Assembly: GCA_007922195.1 (NCBI GenBank)
Contig: ML681971.1
Coordinates: 2,493,259 to 2,557,258 of the forward strand
Length of the DNA: 64,000 nt
Direction: 5' to 3'
DNA from: Podocnemis expansa
Lineage: Eukaryota; Chordata; Testudines; Podocnemididae
Shown here: positions 45,646 to 55,300 of the stretch, one piece after another
Layout: each line of letters starts with the position of its first letter
Numbering within the stretch: the stretch's first letter is position 1
The notes under the pieces: generated by a model
The model's input: the letters and a program-made list of their open reading frames with translations, nothing else
Told to the model about the DNA's origin: nothing
The model's database searches: none
Translations under genes and position numbers: made by a program

Positions 45646-46348
45646 CAGGGGTTAAAGTATAATTTGGCAGGCCCCAGAACCCTCCTAAATTTCTGGGCCC
45701 CCTTCACCCACCCCAGGTACTGGCCCCCAAAGGCTTGCCTCTCCACCCCAGCTACTGCCCCCAAAACACCTGCCCTCTTTACATATGTCTTCTTCAATCC
45801 TCATTCCTTAAGCTCCCTGCCCCTTTGTCCGCACTCCAGCCCTCCTAACTCACACCCCCAGCTCCCCTGTCTTCACTCCACATGTTCAGCCCCTCCTCAC
45901 CTCCCTAGCCCTCCCTCGCACCCTTCCTTGCAACAGCCTGACTGTCCCCAACCCCCAGCGCTCCCTTACCTGTGTCACTGAGGAGCCAGTCTGGGCTAGG
46001 CCGGGGGGAGGGAGACTGCTGCCCTGGCCACCCGGCTGGAGGATGACAGCCCTGAGACTGGGCCTGGGCTGTGCGTGCCACCCACACCCCACAGGAAGAG
46101 GTGGGGCCGCCACAGGCCCCAGGAAAGCTGGAGGAGGGGTGGCTAGGCTCATCCCAGCCCGCAACCCCTTCCCTGAGCTGGCCCTCAGGGAATGTGCCAG
46201 AATGCTGTGTTGTGTTATTTTTAGGGGGTCCCAGGATGCAGCGTTCTGGCACATTCCCCAATTGTTAGAGGCCTCGGAACGCTGCCGATCTAAAAATAGG
46301 GGGCTCTGGAATGTCATTCTGGTGCATTCCCCCTTACTTTAACCTCTG
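45646..46348. mobile_element. hAT-type MITE, 'GGTTAAAGT' family, copy 2, perfect duplication
   Basis: Left end 'caggggttaaagtataattt' and right end 'cttactttaacctctg'. The octamer ctgtgaag is found at 45638-45645 and 46349-46356, a perfect 8-bp target duplication. It shares both termini and the 'ggccccagaac' interior with the copy at 23264-23740. The interior is very C/G-rich and gives Pro-rich chance frames on both strands. Confidence 0.85.
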
Positions 46349-46356
46349 CTGTGAAG

Positions 46357-49092
46357 CATCCGTTGTCTGCAGGGCCCTTCCTGTTGGCTCACAAAATGGA
46401 ACATTGGGAACAAAGTCAGGAGAGCTTGGAGGAGTCATGGCCCGCAAAAGTTCTTCTTTTCTCTCTTGCTCATGCATATTCTCATGTGCACACACTTGTG
46501 GGTACATGCACACAAAACAGTCCCCAGAAAGAAGAATGAGAGAGTAAGTGACTCCCTGCTATTGTCACTTCTCTGGTGATCTAGTCTGTTGTGGACCATG
46601 AGGTTTAAATATAGTTTGGGTCATACTTTAAAATCCATTGTTGCTCAGATATTTATTGAACGAACAATGGCCTTTCAAGGCTTAGCTAAGTGACTCCAAT
46701 CTGCAACACCAAAGTCAACTTGACTGGCTACAGCTTTCGTAAGCTCTCAGACAGAGGCATCCTCCTTTCTATTAGTTCTTGGTTTTCATAACTTTTGACC
46801 TGAATTCTCCCTACTTTCTTCCTCCAGGAAGCTCCTGTCTATGAAGAGTTTTAAAATCCCCACATATACCAATTATCTAAGCATCAGTAAAGAAATACTT
46901 ATTTCCCCACCCATACCACACCTTCCAAAAAAGAAAGGGTTTCATTGTTTAGTACTTTTACAGTTCCACTCCCTCCAATTTTATTTTGATGTTGCTGAGT
47001 TTTTAGGTGAATTTTATTGGTTGTTAAAATAAGACACTGATGGTATTGACTTTTAAATACTGGTGTCCTGGAAGCTAGCCAGATGCAAGATAAACTTCTC
47101 TACACACCACTAGGCAGTGACACAGCCCTCTGCTATTCCGTTTCAGTCAGGGAGTGTGGGCATTGGTGCCAGATTGTGTGCAGTAGTTTTGTGATGCAGA
47201 TACACACTTATCCCCAAATAAACTGAGATCTTCAGTCAAAGATTTCACTTCGAAATCCAGCTCTTCATGTGTGTCTCTTCATAGATTATTTTGCAGCTTC
47301 AAATACAGATTCTTCCTCCTCACCAATTTAACCCCCCCACACACACTTTCTGTTACACACAATGAAGGAGTAATTAAAATAGCCACATGTTTTTAATTAA
47401 TTAAATTCATCCTGTTTGATCTTGTGCCAAGGTATCTAAATTTCATCAGCAAGTTAAAAAGAAGATTGGGAAGGAAAAATTGGGAATATAGATCACTGTC
47501 AATAGCACAAGCATTTTTGCTGGGTGATTTTTCTGGGTTTAAAGAATTAATCAAATATGTCTAAAAGAGAGCTCTATATTGCCCTCTCTTGCTCCAGGAG
47601 ACTGATACTATGTGGATAGAAAAATGCACTTCCCATAATTGAAGAGGGGGTATTTAGAAATGGCTGAGAGATCTACTCACAAATGTCTAATACTAGTCTA
47701 ATCTGTAAATGCTAAATTGCAGATTTGTGGAAGAAGTGTGTTTGTTAAAAGATCAGCAGATACAACCCCAAGGAGTAAGGATAGCCTTGGGTTTCTTTTC
47801 TCTGTATGGTCTTGCTTTCTCCCTCCTGGTTTTCTTTACCCTTGGATCTTAGCATATGCATCTCCCATCCATCCTTACTAAAAGGAGAACCTACTCATTT
47901 TTCACGCCACACTCCATTTCACAGGGATAAGTCTTCTCTGTTATAAACTCCCTCCTCACAAACCCTTCAGTAGTTTAGGGTATCTCCATCCCCTTTTATT
48001 CCCAGTTCCTTCTTTCACTTTTTGTCTTGAGATGGAGTTTACTGGAGCTAAAAATGTTGCCAGCAGGAGAATAGGAGCAGCACCAGCTTACTGATAGGCT
48101 AGCAAGAATCCCCTTTCCGCCTTTGCTGCTCCAGTCTGCTCCACTCCATAGGACCCAGTTTGTGGCTGAGGGAGGCTTCTGTAATTTTTTATTCTGATAC
48201 CTGACTAGAGTACAGTAGAATGAAATCTTCAGATCAGCTGGTGCTGTGGAGTGTCCCTGACCTGTCAGTCACATGAACATACCCAATAGGGTCTGACACT
48301 TTTATCAGCTCCTTCCTCCCCTGGTATCAACAAGTATCAATTGTTCATTCTGCTTTCATTGACTCAATTGCAGCTGTTCTAGTTTAATTCATTTCTTCAC
48401 AAAGGGCCTCAAGTGGAGGCCTCTGACAGCACAGGATGTTTTTAGAGATTCCATGTGGCATTTCTCTGGGGAATATCTAATTATCTTTGGCAGTAGGAAT
48501 GAAGGGCGCAATAATAAAAAGGCCACACAGTGTTTTCTTGTGCAGTTCTCCCATACAGAGTGTGATGAATGTCTATTGTAACTTGCCCTTACTTCTCTCT
48601 TGAATTTCTTTTCCCCAAGCTGGGACTTCTGCAGTTTTTCAGGGCCAGTCCTGTTACTGCAGAGATAATGTGTGAGGGAAGTATATATTCTTGGAAAGCT
48701 GAGATCTTCAGCAAATTACACTTACTGAGCTTTTCATTTATGGTTGTTGATAGCACCATAGTTAAAATTCTGGAAGTTTACAACATTAATAGCACTGGCA
48801 TTTATCCCCAGGAATTCACTACAGCTGGGTGAAGTGGAAACATTTATTTCGGGAGCTGTTCATTTTACATGGCAGCCCAAAGCACAAACATGTTATATCA
48901 CATGAGGATGTTACCTATTTGTCAGTTTCTTAAGTGGAGGGAAATCAGCAAGAGCAATACAAAAAGGTCTTTATTTTCAAATTCAGTTTGCTAAATTCAG
49001 AGTAAATTAAAGACTTAAGAAATGGTGCCTTTGTCTAATGAGCACTGGGGTGATACATAGTTCAGTTAATCACACAGCATAGAAAACATACT
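46357..49092. other. BBS4 intron, no gene seen
   Basis: AT-rich sequence without recognisable exons, RNA genes or repeats. All open frames are under 90 codons and unrelated to known families as far as I can see. Confidence 0.45.
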
Positions 49093-49276
49093 TTCTTCTT
49101 CGAGTGCTGCTCCTGGCCATTCCTTAGTAGGTGTCTGCACGCCTCGTGCACGGCACGCCGGAAACTTTTCCCCCCAGAGTACCCATAGGGTCGGCTGTAG
49201 TGCCCCCTGGAGTGGCGCCGCCACCACTGCCTATATAGCCACCAGCCGACCTGTCCCTCCTCAGTTCCTTCTTACC
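49093..49276 (+). repeat. Left inverted terminal repeat of DIRS-B
   Basis: From 'ttcttcttcgagtgctgctc' to 'ctcctcagttccttcttac'. It includes a TATA-like 'cctatatagcc' at about 49230 that could serve as a promoter element in the left end. The inverted partner is 54790-54968. Confidence 0.88.
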
Positions 49277-49437
49277 GCCCTGTCAGTCGCTGGAACATTC
49301 CCTGGCTTCGTGCAGTGCTGCACGTGGCCGTTTTTGTGCTTCGGAGTACCCAAATCAGTTAGTTGTTAGTTAGTTGTTAGTTTACATAGCGTAGGTTAGT
49401 TAGTAGTTCAAGCCCGCCCCGGGCCCGGGGTCGGGCT

Positions 49438-51573
49438 ATGCCGGGCTTTAAAACCTGTGGGCGTTGCAAAAAGCCCATGCCCGTAGACGACCCGCACAGC
49501 GATTGTCTTCTGTGCTTGGGCGAAGCCCACCTCACCGAGAGGTGTAAAATCTGTCGGAGCTTCAAGCCAAGGACTCAAAAGGACAGGGTTCAGCGCCTTA
49601 AGCTGCACCTCATGGAGGAGGCTCTTCGCCCAGCCCCCGGTGATTCGGGGTCCAGCACGGCACCGTCGGTGCGGAGGTCACCGGCATCCTCGGCACCGTC
49701 TGCGGCACCGAAGCCGGCTCGCCCCTGGACTCTGAAGGAGCCCCGGCGCCGCTCCTCTTCCCCGGTACCGCCAAAGAAGAAGCGGCTGGGTAGGGGGCGA
49801 TCACCGCACTGAGCGGCGGTGCAGCAGGGAGACAGCCAGAGCCATGTCGGCCGGCCTATCTCCGTGTCCCCGGCTTCGGTACGCGACCCTTCGGAGGCGC
49901 AGTTTAGTCCGGGCTCGACCTCCTCGCCTACCCGGGACATTTTAGAGGAGGACTTGATCCTGCCCACAACGCTGGAGGCCTTTGCAGCCGCGCAGGAGCT
50001 ATCGGTGCAGTCGGCGCCGCCGGCTCCAGCGGCGACACCGGTACCGCGCTCGGCACCGTCCCAGGGGAAACCGACCCCCCTTGTAGCAGGTCGAGGTCGA
50101 AGCCCGGTGCCGCTTCGTGAGCATCGGCACCGCTCTCCGGTACTGCCAACGGTGGTAGCAGCAGCTGGGGCTCCCCGGTTCCACTCCCCGGTGTCTCATC
50201 GGCACCATGAGTCACCTCGTCAGCACCCCGACCGCAGCGACGAGGGCCGGCGCTGCTCTCCGGTGCAGTCATCATCGGCACCGCTGTGGTCCCCTCGTTC
50301 CGGCTCTTCGTCGAGTTCGGCGGAGGAGTCGGTACCGCGTCGACCTCAGAAGACCTCGATGTCGCAACCTCAGTCGGCGCCGATGGTACCGCCCTTCCAC
50401 CCTCAGTGGTCGGGTTAGCAGTGGCCATTTTGGACCCCTTGGGCCGTCCAGGGACCGGGTGTGAGCTCAGGACCCCTCATTCCCAGTTCGCAGGCTAGGC
50501 ATCCTCCATCGGCCGCGCTCAGCACCCTTCCCCCCCTCGGTACCGGGGAGGTGTCGGAGGTGGAGTCCTTGCAGGACGAGCCGGATAGAGAGAGCCTGGC
50601 CACTGGAGACCGTAATGTGGCATCTGGAGCTCCGTTTAAGGATCCAGATCTTGAAGAATCTTCTTCTTCGCCCCCTGATGAGGCGGTGGCGGGAGCCAAG
50701 CCGATGGTGATCCCAGATGATGCTAGGGCCCATCAGGAGCTGCTTCGTTGGGTAGCTAGCGGGCTGAATATGCAGGCCGAGGAAATTACGGAGGACGCAG
50801 ACCCTATGGTGGACATTTTGCTCCCAGAGGCCCCGGGCCGTGTGGCCCTGCCCTTTATCAAGACTGTGCATGACACGACTAAGGCGCTGTGGCACACCCC
50901 GGCTTCGATCCCCCCTACGGCCAAGCACGCCGAACGAAAGTACATTGTGCCCTCTAAGGGTTATGAACATTTTTATTCACACCCCACTCCCAGCTCTTTA
51001 GTTGTTGCGGCGGCAAATGAGCGTGAGAGACGAGGTCGCCCGGGGTCAACCCCTAAGTCTAAGGACTATAAAAGACTGGACCTGTTTGGCCGTAAGGTCT
51101 ATTCTACAGGGGGGCTGCAGCTGAGGATAGCGAACCAGCAGGCTATTCTCAGCCGCTACATCTTTAATGCTTGGTCAGCTATGGAGCGTTTCAGTGACTC
51201 TATGGAGCAGGACTCCAGAGCGGCTTTATCGGCATCTATCCAAGAGGGTAAAGTCATGTCTAAGGCCCTGCTGCAATCAGCCTTAGACGCAGCTGACGCT
51301 GCGGCTCGCTCCATGGCCACAGGGGTGACGATGCGGCGTAGCTCATGGCTGCAGGCGTCGGGGCTGCCCTTAGAGGTCCAGACCACGATTCAGGACTTAC
51401 CTTTTGAAGGACCTGAACTATTTTCACAACAAACAGACGCCCATCTGCAGACGTTAAAGGATTCTAGGGCGCTGGTTAAGTCCTTAGGTCTCCACACTCC
51501 GGCGAGCCAAAGGAAGCAGTTCAAGCCGCCCCCCCCTTCCCCCGCGGCCCTACTTCCGCTGCCAGGACGATGA
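49438..51573 (+). pseudogene. Gag-like ORF of DIRS-B with two in-frame stops
   Basis: Starts at the ATG at 49438 (MPGFKTCGRC). One reading frame (frame 1) runs to 51573 and would be about 711 codons. It is interrupted by TGA at 49810-49812 and TAG at 50416-50418; both could arise by a single C-to-T change. The N-terminus has a Cys/His cluster: CGRC, then H-x-x-C-x-x-C, GEAH, CKIC. Next comes a Ser/Pro/Arg-rich linker, then the conserved C-terminal half with TPASIPPTAKHAERKYIV, HPTPSSLVVAA and LRIANQQAILSRY. The same architecture is found in DIRS-A. The product probably packages the element RNA. The 370-residue third segment (50461-51573) ends exactly in the ATGA overlap with Pol, suggesting coupled translation or reinitiation. 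Confidence 0.78.
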
Positions 51574-54500
51574 TAGGCGAAGGGGCAAAGGGCCCCGTCG
51601 GCAGGCTGGACGCCACCCCAGCGGGCAAGGATCTTCGCGTCCACCGGCAGGCGGGAAAAAGACCTTTTGAGGGTCAACACGAGGGCGGTTTATCAAAGGC
51701 CAAAGATCCAGAGGCTTCCATATTCAGCAACAGACTGTCCCCTTACGCGCCACGTTGGCGCAAGATCACAAAAGACCGCTGGGTTCTCAGGACGGTTCAG
51801 GAGGGCTATTCCCTCCAATTTTCTTCGTTGCCCCCGCCGGCCCCTCCTATGCTGCGTGGTGCCCTGCGGGACCAGGCCCACCAGCACGCACTGCAGGAGG
51901 AGGTGCAGGTTTTACTTCAAAAAGGGGCAGTGGAGGAGGTGCCGCCGCCTTGCAGGGGCAAGGGTTTTTATTCCCGATATTTCCTTGTTCCCAAGGCGAA
52001 AGGGGGCCTGCGGCCGATTTTAGATCTGAGGCGGCTCAACCGGTTCCTTCACAAGATTCGGTTCCGGATGGTGTCCCTCTCATCAATTGTTCCCTCTCTG
52101 GATCCGGGCGATTGGTACGCCGCCCTCGATTTGCAGGATGCATATTTTCATATTGCAATACATCCGCGGCACAGGAAGTTCCTGCGCTTCGTTGTGGGGC
52201 GGACGCACCTACAGTTCGCCGTGCTCCCGTTTGGCCTTTCTGCAGCTCCGCGGGTATTCACAAAGTGTCTGGCAGTGGTGGCGGCACATCTCAGGAAACA
52301 AGGGGTCACCCTGTTTCCATATCTGGACGACTGGCTGATCGTGGGGAAGTCGCGGCGAGAGGTGCTCTCCCACATAAACCTGACTCAATACGTCTTCGAT
52401 CGCTTAGGTCTGTTGATAAATGTCCAAAAGTCGACGTTGGTTCCCGCGCAGCGAATAGAGTTTATAGGAGCGGTCCTCGATTCCACGTCTGTAAGGGCGA
52501 GCCTCCCGACCAACCGGTTTCAGACTATCAGACAGACGGTGGATGCTCTGGTGAGGTTTCCCAGGGTATCAGCGCGAGAATGCCTTCGCTTACTGGGTCT
52601 CATGGCGGCTTGCACTTTTGTAGTCCCTTTCACCCGTTTACGGATGAGACCGCTCCAACTGTGGTTAGCGACAGTGTTCCGCCCGGTGCGGGACAGTTTG
52701 GATGCTATGCTCACCGTGCCGGCATCGGTTCTGGAGACCCTGCATTGGTGGTCCTGCGAAGCCAATTTATGCTCAGGGGTTCCGTTCAGTCTTCCTCAGC
52801 CATCACTGCATTTGACAACGGATGCATCAGATATCGGCTGGGGTGCGCATCTCGGCGACCTCAGAACACAGGCCCTGTGGGGGGTCGCGGACTCCGCACT
52901 ACACATCAACATAAAGGAGCTCAGAGCAGTCCGGCTCGCATGCGAGGTATTTCGAGAACACCTCCGGGGCCAGACGGTGTCAGTTCGTACCGACAACACC
53001 ACCGCAATGTATTATATCAACAAGCAAGGTGGCACACGCTCGCCTCTCCTTTGTCAGGAAGCCATGAGGCTCTGGGAGTTTTGTGTTCGCCACAAGATCC
53101 AGCCAGTGGCATCGTATATCCCCGGCCTCCGGAACTGCTTAGCAGACAGCCTCAGCCGGAAGTTCATGGCCCACGAGTGGTCTCTTCACCCGGAGGTGGC
53201 GGAGTCAATCTTCCGGAGGTGGGGTTATCCCCGTCTAGACCTCTTCGCCTCCATGGTCAACACAAAGTGCCGGAGCTTCTGCTCTTTCCGGGGACGCAGC
53301 CCCGGTTCGGGGGCGGATGCTTTCGAGATCCACTGGGGGGGGGAGAGGTCTCCTGTACGCGTTCCCTCCGACACCGTTAGTGGCCAAGGCGCTGTGGAAG
53401 ATAAAGATGGACAAGGCGCAGGTCATCTTGGTCGCTCCAGCGTGGCCCAGGCAGCATTGGTTTTCGACCCTGATGCGGTGGTCCAGCCGCAGGCTGATCC
53501 GGTTGCCACTCAGACCAGACTTATTGTCCCAGGACAGCGGGAGGCTTCTCCACCCCAACCTGGAGGCCCTACACCTCCACGTGTGGTTCCTTCATGGCTG
53601 ACGGACAGCAAGCAGATGTGCTCCTCCCTGGTACGGGCCGTGTTGTGTGGTAGTAGGAAACCTGCCACGAGAACTACATGTGCCGCTAAGTGGCTCAGGT
53701 TTGTGCGGTGGGCCTCGGCCAACGGGGAGGAACCAGGGTCGGTCTCGGTTCACCGCTTACTAGACTATTTATGGTATTTGAAGTCCAGTGGACTAGCGTT
53801 ATTGTCCCTGAGGGTCCACCTGGCGGCGATTGCAGCGTTTCGCCGCGGTCCTGGGGGTAGCTCACTGTTCACGGTGCCTATGGTGAAAAGGTTCCTGGTG
53901 GGGCTTTCTAAGCTATACCCGACTATAAAAGCACCCACGGTCCAGTGGGACCTAAATGCGGTACTGGTAAGACTTACTGGACCCCCTTTTGAACCACTGG
54001 CGACTTGCTCCCTCCTGTATGTGTCATGGAAGGTTGCGTTTTTGGTGGCTATCACGTCAGCCCGGAGAGTGTCCGAGCTGCGAGCGTTGGTGGTGGATCC
54101 ACAGTATACCCAGTTTTTTAAGGACAAGGTGCAGCTACGCCCACATCCATCCTTCAGGCCTAAAGTGGTGTCACACTTTCACGTGAACCAGGACATTTCC
54201 CTGCCTGTCTTCTACCCGAAGCCCCATGCATCGGAAGAGGAGAGGCGTCTCCACTCCCTGGATGTGCGCAGAGCGCTAGCCTTCTATGTAGAACGGACAA
54301 AGCCGTTCCGCAAGACCCCCCAGCTTTTTGTGGCAGTAGCGGACAATAAAAAAGGCCAACCGGTGTCTACTCAGAGGATAGCCTCCTGGATTTCAGCCTG
54401 CATCAAAGAGTGCTACAAGCTGGGGGGTAAGCACCTGCCAAGGGTAACAGCTCATTCAACTAGGGCCCAGGCGGCTTCCGCAGCGTTCCTCGCCGGTGTC

Positions 54501-54632
54501 CCGACTATCGATATATGCAAGGCGGCAACATGGTCCACCCCGCATACCTTCGCGCAGCATTATGCCATCACCCAGCAAGCGCAGCAGGACGCGGCAGTGG
54601 GCAGGGCAGTGCTGCAGTCAGTCTCTCTGTGA
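51570..54632 (+). CDS. DIRS-B Pol: reverse transcriptase, RNase H and tyrosine recombinase in one 1020-codon frame
   Basis: Uninterrupted frame from the ATG at 51570. RT: KGFYSRYFLVPKAKGGLRPI, DAYFHIAIHPRHRKF, VLPFGLSAAPRVFTK and the catalytic YLDD at residues 251-254. RNase H: Asp418 (TTDASD), Glu450 (IKELRAV), Asp475 (VRTDNTT), Asp526 (CLADSLSR). Tyrosine recombinase: Arg833 (SARRVSEL), His962-x-x-Arg965 (AHSTRA), Trp988 (AATWST), Tyr998 (QHYAIT). All key residues are present. However, the stretch from about residue 590 to 680 has no similarity to DIRS-A, because the methyltransferase-like segment is in the +1 frame here (53335-53601). A run of nine G at 53335-53343 is the likely shift site. 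The apparent fusion is therefore probably an accident, a sequencing error, or possibly programmed slippage; in DIRS-A the recombinase is in a separate, overlapping frame. Confidence 0.85.
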   Translation: MIGEGAKGPVGRLDATPAGKDLRVHRQAGKRPFEGQHEGGLSKAKDPEASIFSNRLSPYAPRWRKITKDRWVLRTVQEGYSLQFSSLPPPAPPMLRGALRDQAHQHALQEEVQVLLQKGAVEEVPPPCRGKGFYSRYFLVPKAKGGLRPILDLRRLNRFLHKIRFRMVSLSSIVPSLDPGDWYAALDLQDAYFHIAIHPRHRKFLRFVVGRTHLQFAVLPFGLSAAPRVFTKCLAVVAAHLRKQGVTLFPYLDDWLIVGKSRREVLSHINLTQYVFDRLGLLINVQKSTLVPAQRIEFIGAVLDSTSVRASLPTNRFQTIRQTVDALVRFPRVSARECLRLLGLMAACTFVVPFTRLRMRPLQLWLATVFRPVRDSLDAMLTVPASVLETLHWWSCEANLCSGVPFSLPQPSLHLTTDASDIGWGAHLGDLRTQALWGVADSALHINIKELRAVRLACEVFREHLRGQTVSVRTDNTTAMYYINKQGGTRSPLLCQEAMRLWEFCVRHKIQPVASYIPGLRNCLADSLSRKFMAHEWSLHPEVAESIFRRWGYPRLDLFASMVNTKCRSFCSFRGRSPGSGADAFEIHWGGERSPVRVPSDTVSGQGAVEDKDGQGAGHLGRSSVAQAALVFDPDAVVQPQADPVATQTRLIVPGQREASPPQPGGPTPPRVVPSWLTDSKQMCSSLVRAVLCGSRKPATRTTCAAKWLRFVRWASANGEEPGSVSVHRLLDYLWYLKSSGLALLSLRVHLAAIAAFRRGPGGSSLFTVPMVKRFLVGLSKLYPTIKAPTVQWDLNAVLVRLTGPPFEPLATCSLLYVSWKVAFLVAITSARRVSELRALVVDPQYTQFFKDKVQLRPHPSFRPKVVSHFHVNQDISLPVFYPKPHASEEERRLHSLDVRRALAFYVERTKPFRKTPQLFVAVADNKKGQPVSTQRIASWISACIKECYKLGGKHLPRVTAHSTRAQAASAAFLAGVPTIDICKAATWSTPHTFAQHYAITQQAQQDAAVGRAVLQSVSL
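53335..53601 (+). pseudogene. Out-of-frame methyltransferase-like segment of DIRS-B
   Basis: Frame 1 reads GLLYAFPPTPLVAKALWKIK, VILVAPAWPRQHWFSTLMRW and ALHLHVWFLHG, ending in TGA at 53599-53601. It is collinear with the DIRS-A segment GLLYAFPPIPLIHGTLQKVK, VILVTPAWPRQTWYS, HLTAWFLDG. The upstream half of the same segment (PRLDLFASMVNTKCRSF, GADAFEIHW) is in frame 3 with RNase H. The switch from frame 3 to frame 1 falls in the nine-G run, equal to one extra base. The recombinase lies in the -1 frame relative to this segment in both DIRS elements, so overlapping frames are the ancestral layout. Confidence 0.8.
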
Positions 54633-54664
54633 TGTCTCCCACCTCCAAGGTAAGGCTAGATATT

Positions 54665-54762
54665 CACCTACTAAGGAATGGCCAGGAGCAGCACTCGAAG
54701 AAGAAGAAGAGGTTACTTACCGGTAACCGGTGTTCTTCGAGACGTGTGCTCCTGGCCATTCC
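54665..54762 (+). repeat. Internal complementary region of DIRS-B
   Basis: The first half ('cacctactaaggaatggcc', 'gcactcgaagaag') is the reverse complement of the left end. The second half ('gaggttacttaccggtaacc', 'gacgtgtgctcctggcc') is the reverse complement of the right end. The join lies in a run of aag triplets at about 54698-54711. It starts about 30 bp after the Pol stop at 54632. Confidence 0.9.
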
Positions 54763-54789
54763 AATCCCTCCCACCTCCCCTCAGACATT

Positions 54790-55003
54790 GGGTAGAAGGA
54801 ACTGAGGAGGGACGGGTCGGCTGGTGGCTATATAGGCAGTGGTGGCGGCGCCACTCCAGGGGGCGCTACAGCCGACCCTACGGGTACTCTGGGGGGAAAA
54901 GTTTCCGGCGTGCCGTGCACGAGGCGTGCAGACACCTACTAAGGAATGGCCAGGAGCACACGTCTCGAGGAACACCGGTTACCGGTAAGTAACCTCTTCT
55001 TCC
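54790..55003 (+). repeat. Right inverted terminal repeat and tail of DIRS-B
   Basis: 'ggtagaaggaactgagga' to 'ctcctggccat'-complement at 54968 mirrors the left repeat. The right-specific tail contains a palindrome 'accggttaccggt' and a consensus 5' splice site, gtaagt, at 54985-54990. Confidence 0.88.
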
Positions 55004-55236
55004 AAACAGATTAGGGTAGATATTTAGCCAGACTGAAATGAACATCACCTTAAATATATGGTTTCTTTTTACTGAAACACAGACATCTGAAGGATTTATA
55101 AATGATTTTTTTCAAACTATTATATCATTGAATTGCTTATTTCTTTAATATAAGGAAATAATGTTCACCAGTCCCACAGGCTGATGACAGGAATTCTATT
55201 TGACACAAATTTTACCTATTCACTTCATTGTTTCAG

Positions 55237-55300
55237 ATTGCTATCAAAGAGCAACTCCGTGAAACCCAGGGAATGTGTGAATATGCCATCTATGTTCAAG
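55237..55300 (+). CDS. BBS4: BBS4 coding exon C
   Basis: The acceptor is 'cacttcattgtttcag' and the donor is caag|gtacgc at 55301. It reads IAIKEQLRETQGMCEYAIYV then Q, ending with one base (phase 1). It continues the first TPR of BBS4 and matches the expected length and residues of the family (EQL.ETQG.CEYAIYVQ). The exon begins 233 bp after the end of DIRS-B, so the retrotransposon sits close to its branch-point region without disrupting the visible acceptor. Confidence 0.95.

Larger units (their letters stand above)
49093..55003 (+). mobile_element. DIRS retrotransposon copy 2 (DIRS-B), full length and young
   Basis: About 5.9 kb, GC- and CpG-rich, with the same plan as DIRS-A but clearly a different family (different termini and strongly diverged proteins). 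Order: left inverted terminal repeat, Gag-like ORF (49438-51573), Pol beginning at an ATGA overlap (51570), methyltransferase-like segment, tyrosine recombinase, internal complementary region, right terminal repeat. The two terminal repeats differ by about three transitions in some 170 bp by eye, all at CpG sites, which points to a recent insertion. It is in sense with BBS4 and lies 233 bp upstream of a BBS4 exon. Confidence 0.92.

Noticed and set aside
45886..46317. Long minus-strand Pro/Gly-rich frames
   Set aside because: Compositional frames inside the MITE 45646-46348.
51755..53380. 541-codon frame 2 ORF overlapping DIRS-B RT
   Set aside because: It is long only because of high GC and the coding bias of frame 3. 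It lacks RT or other motifs and has no counterpart in DIRS-A.
53235..53558. Minus-strand open frame opposite DIRS-B Pol
   Set aside because: GC-rich antisense shadow of Pol coding sequence with no family resemblance. The same applies to the other minus-strand frames in 49400-54900.
51570..54632. Reading the 1020-codon frame as a naturally fused RT-RH-recombinase protein
   Set aside because: The middle segment is unrelated to any DIRS protein in that frame, while the +1 frame there matches DIRS-A. The nine-G run explains the switch. The CDS is kept but the fusion is doubted.
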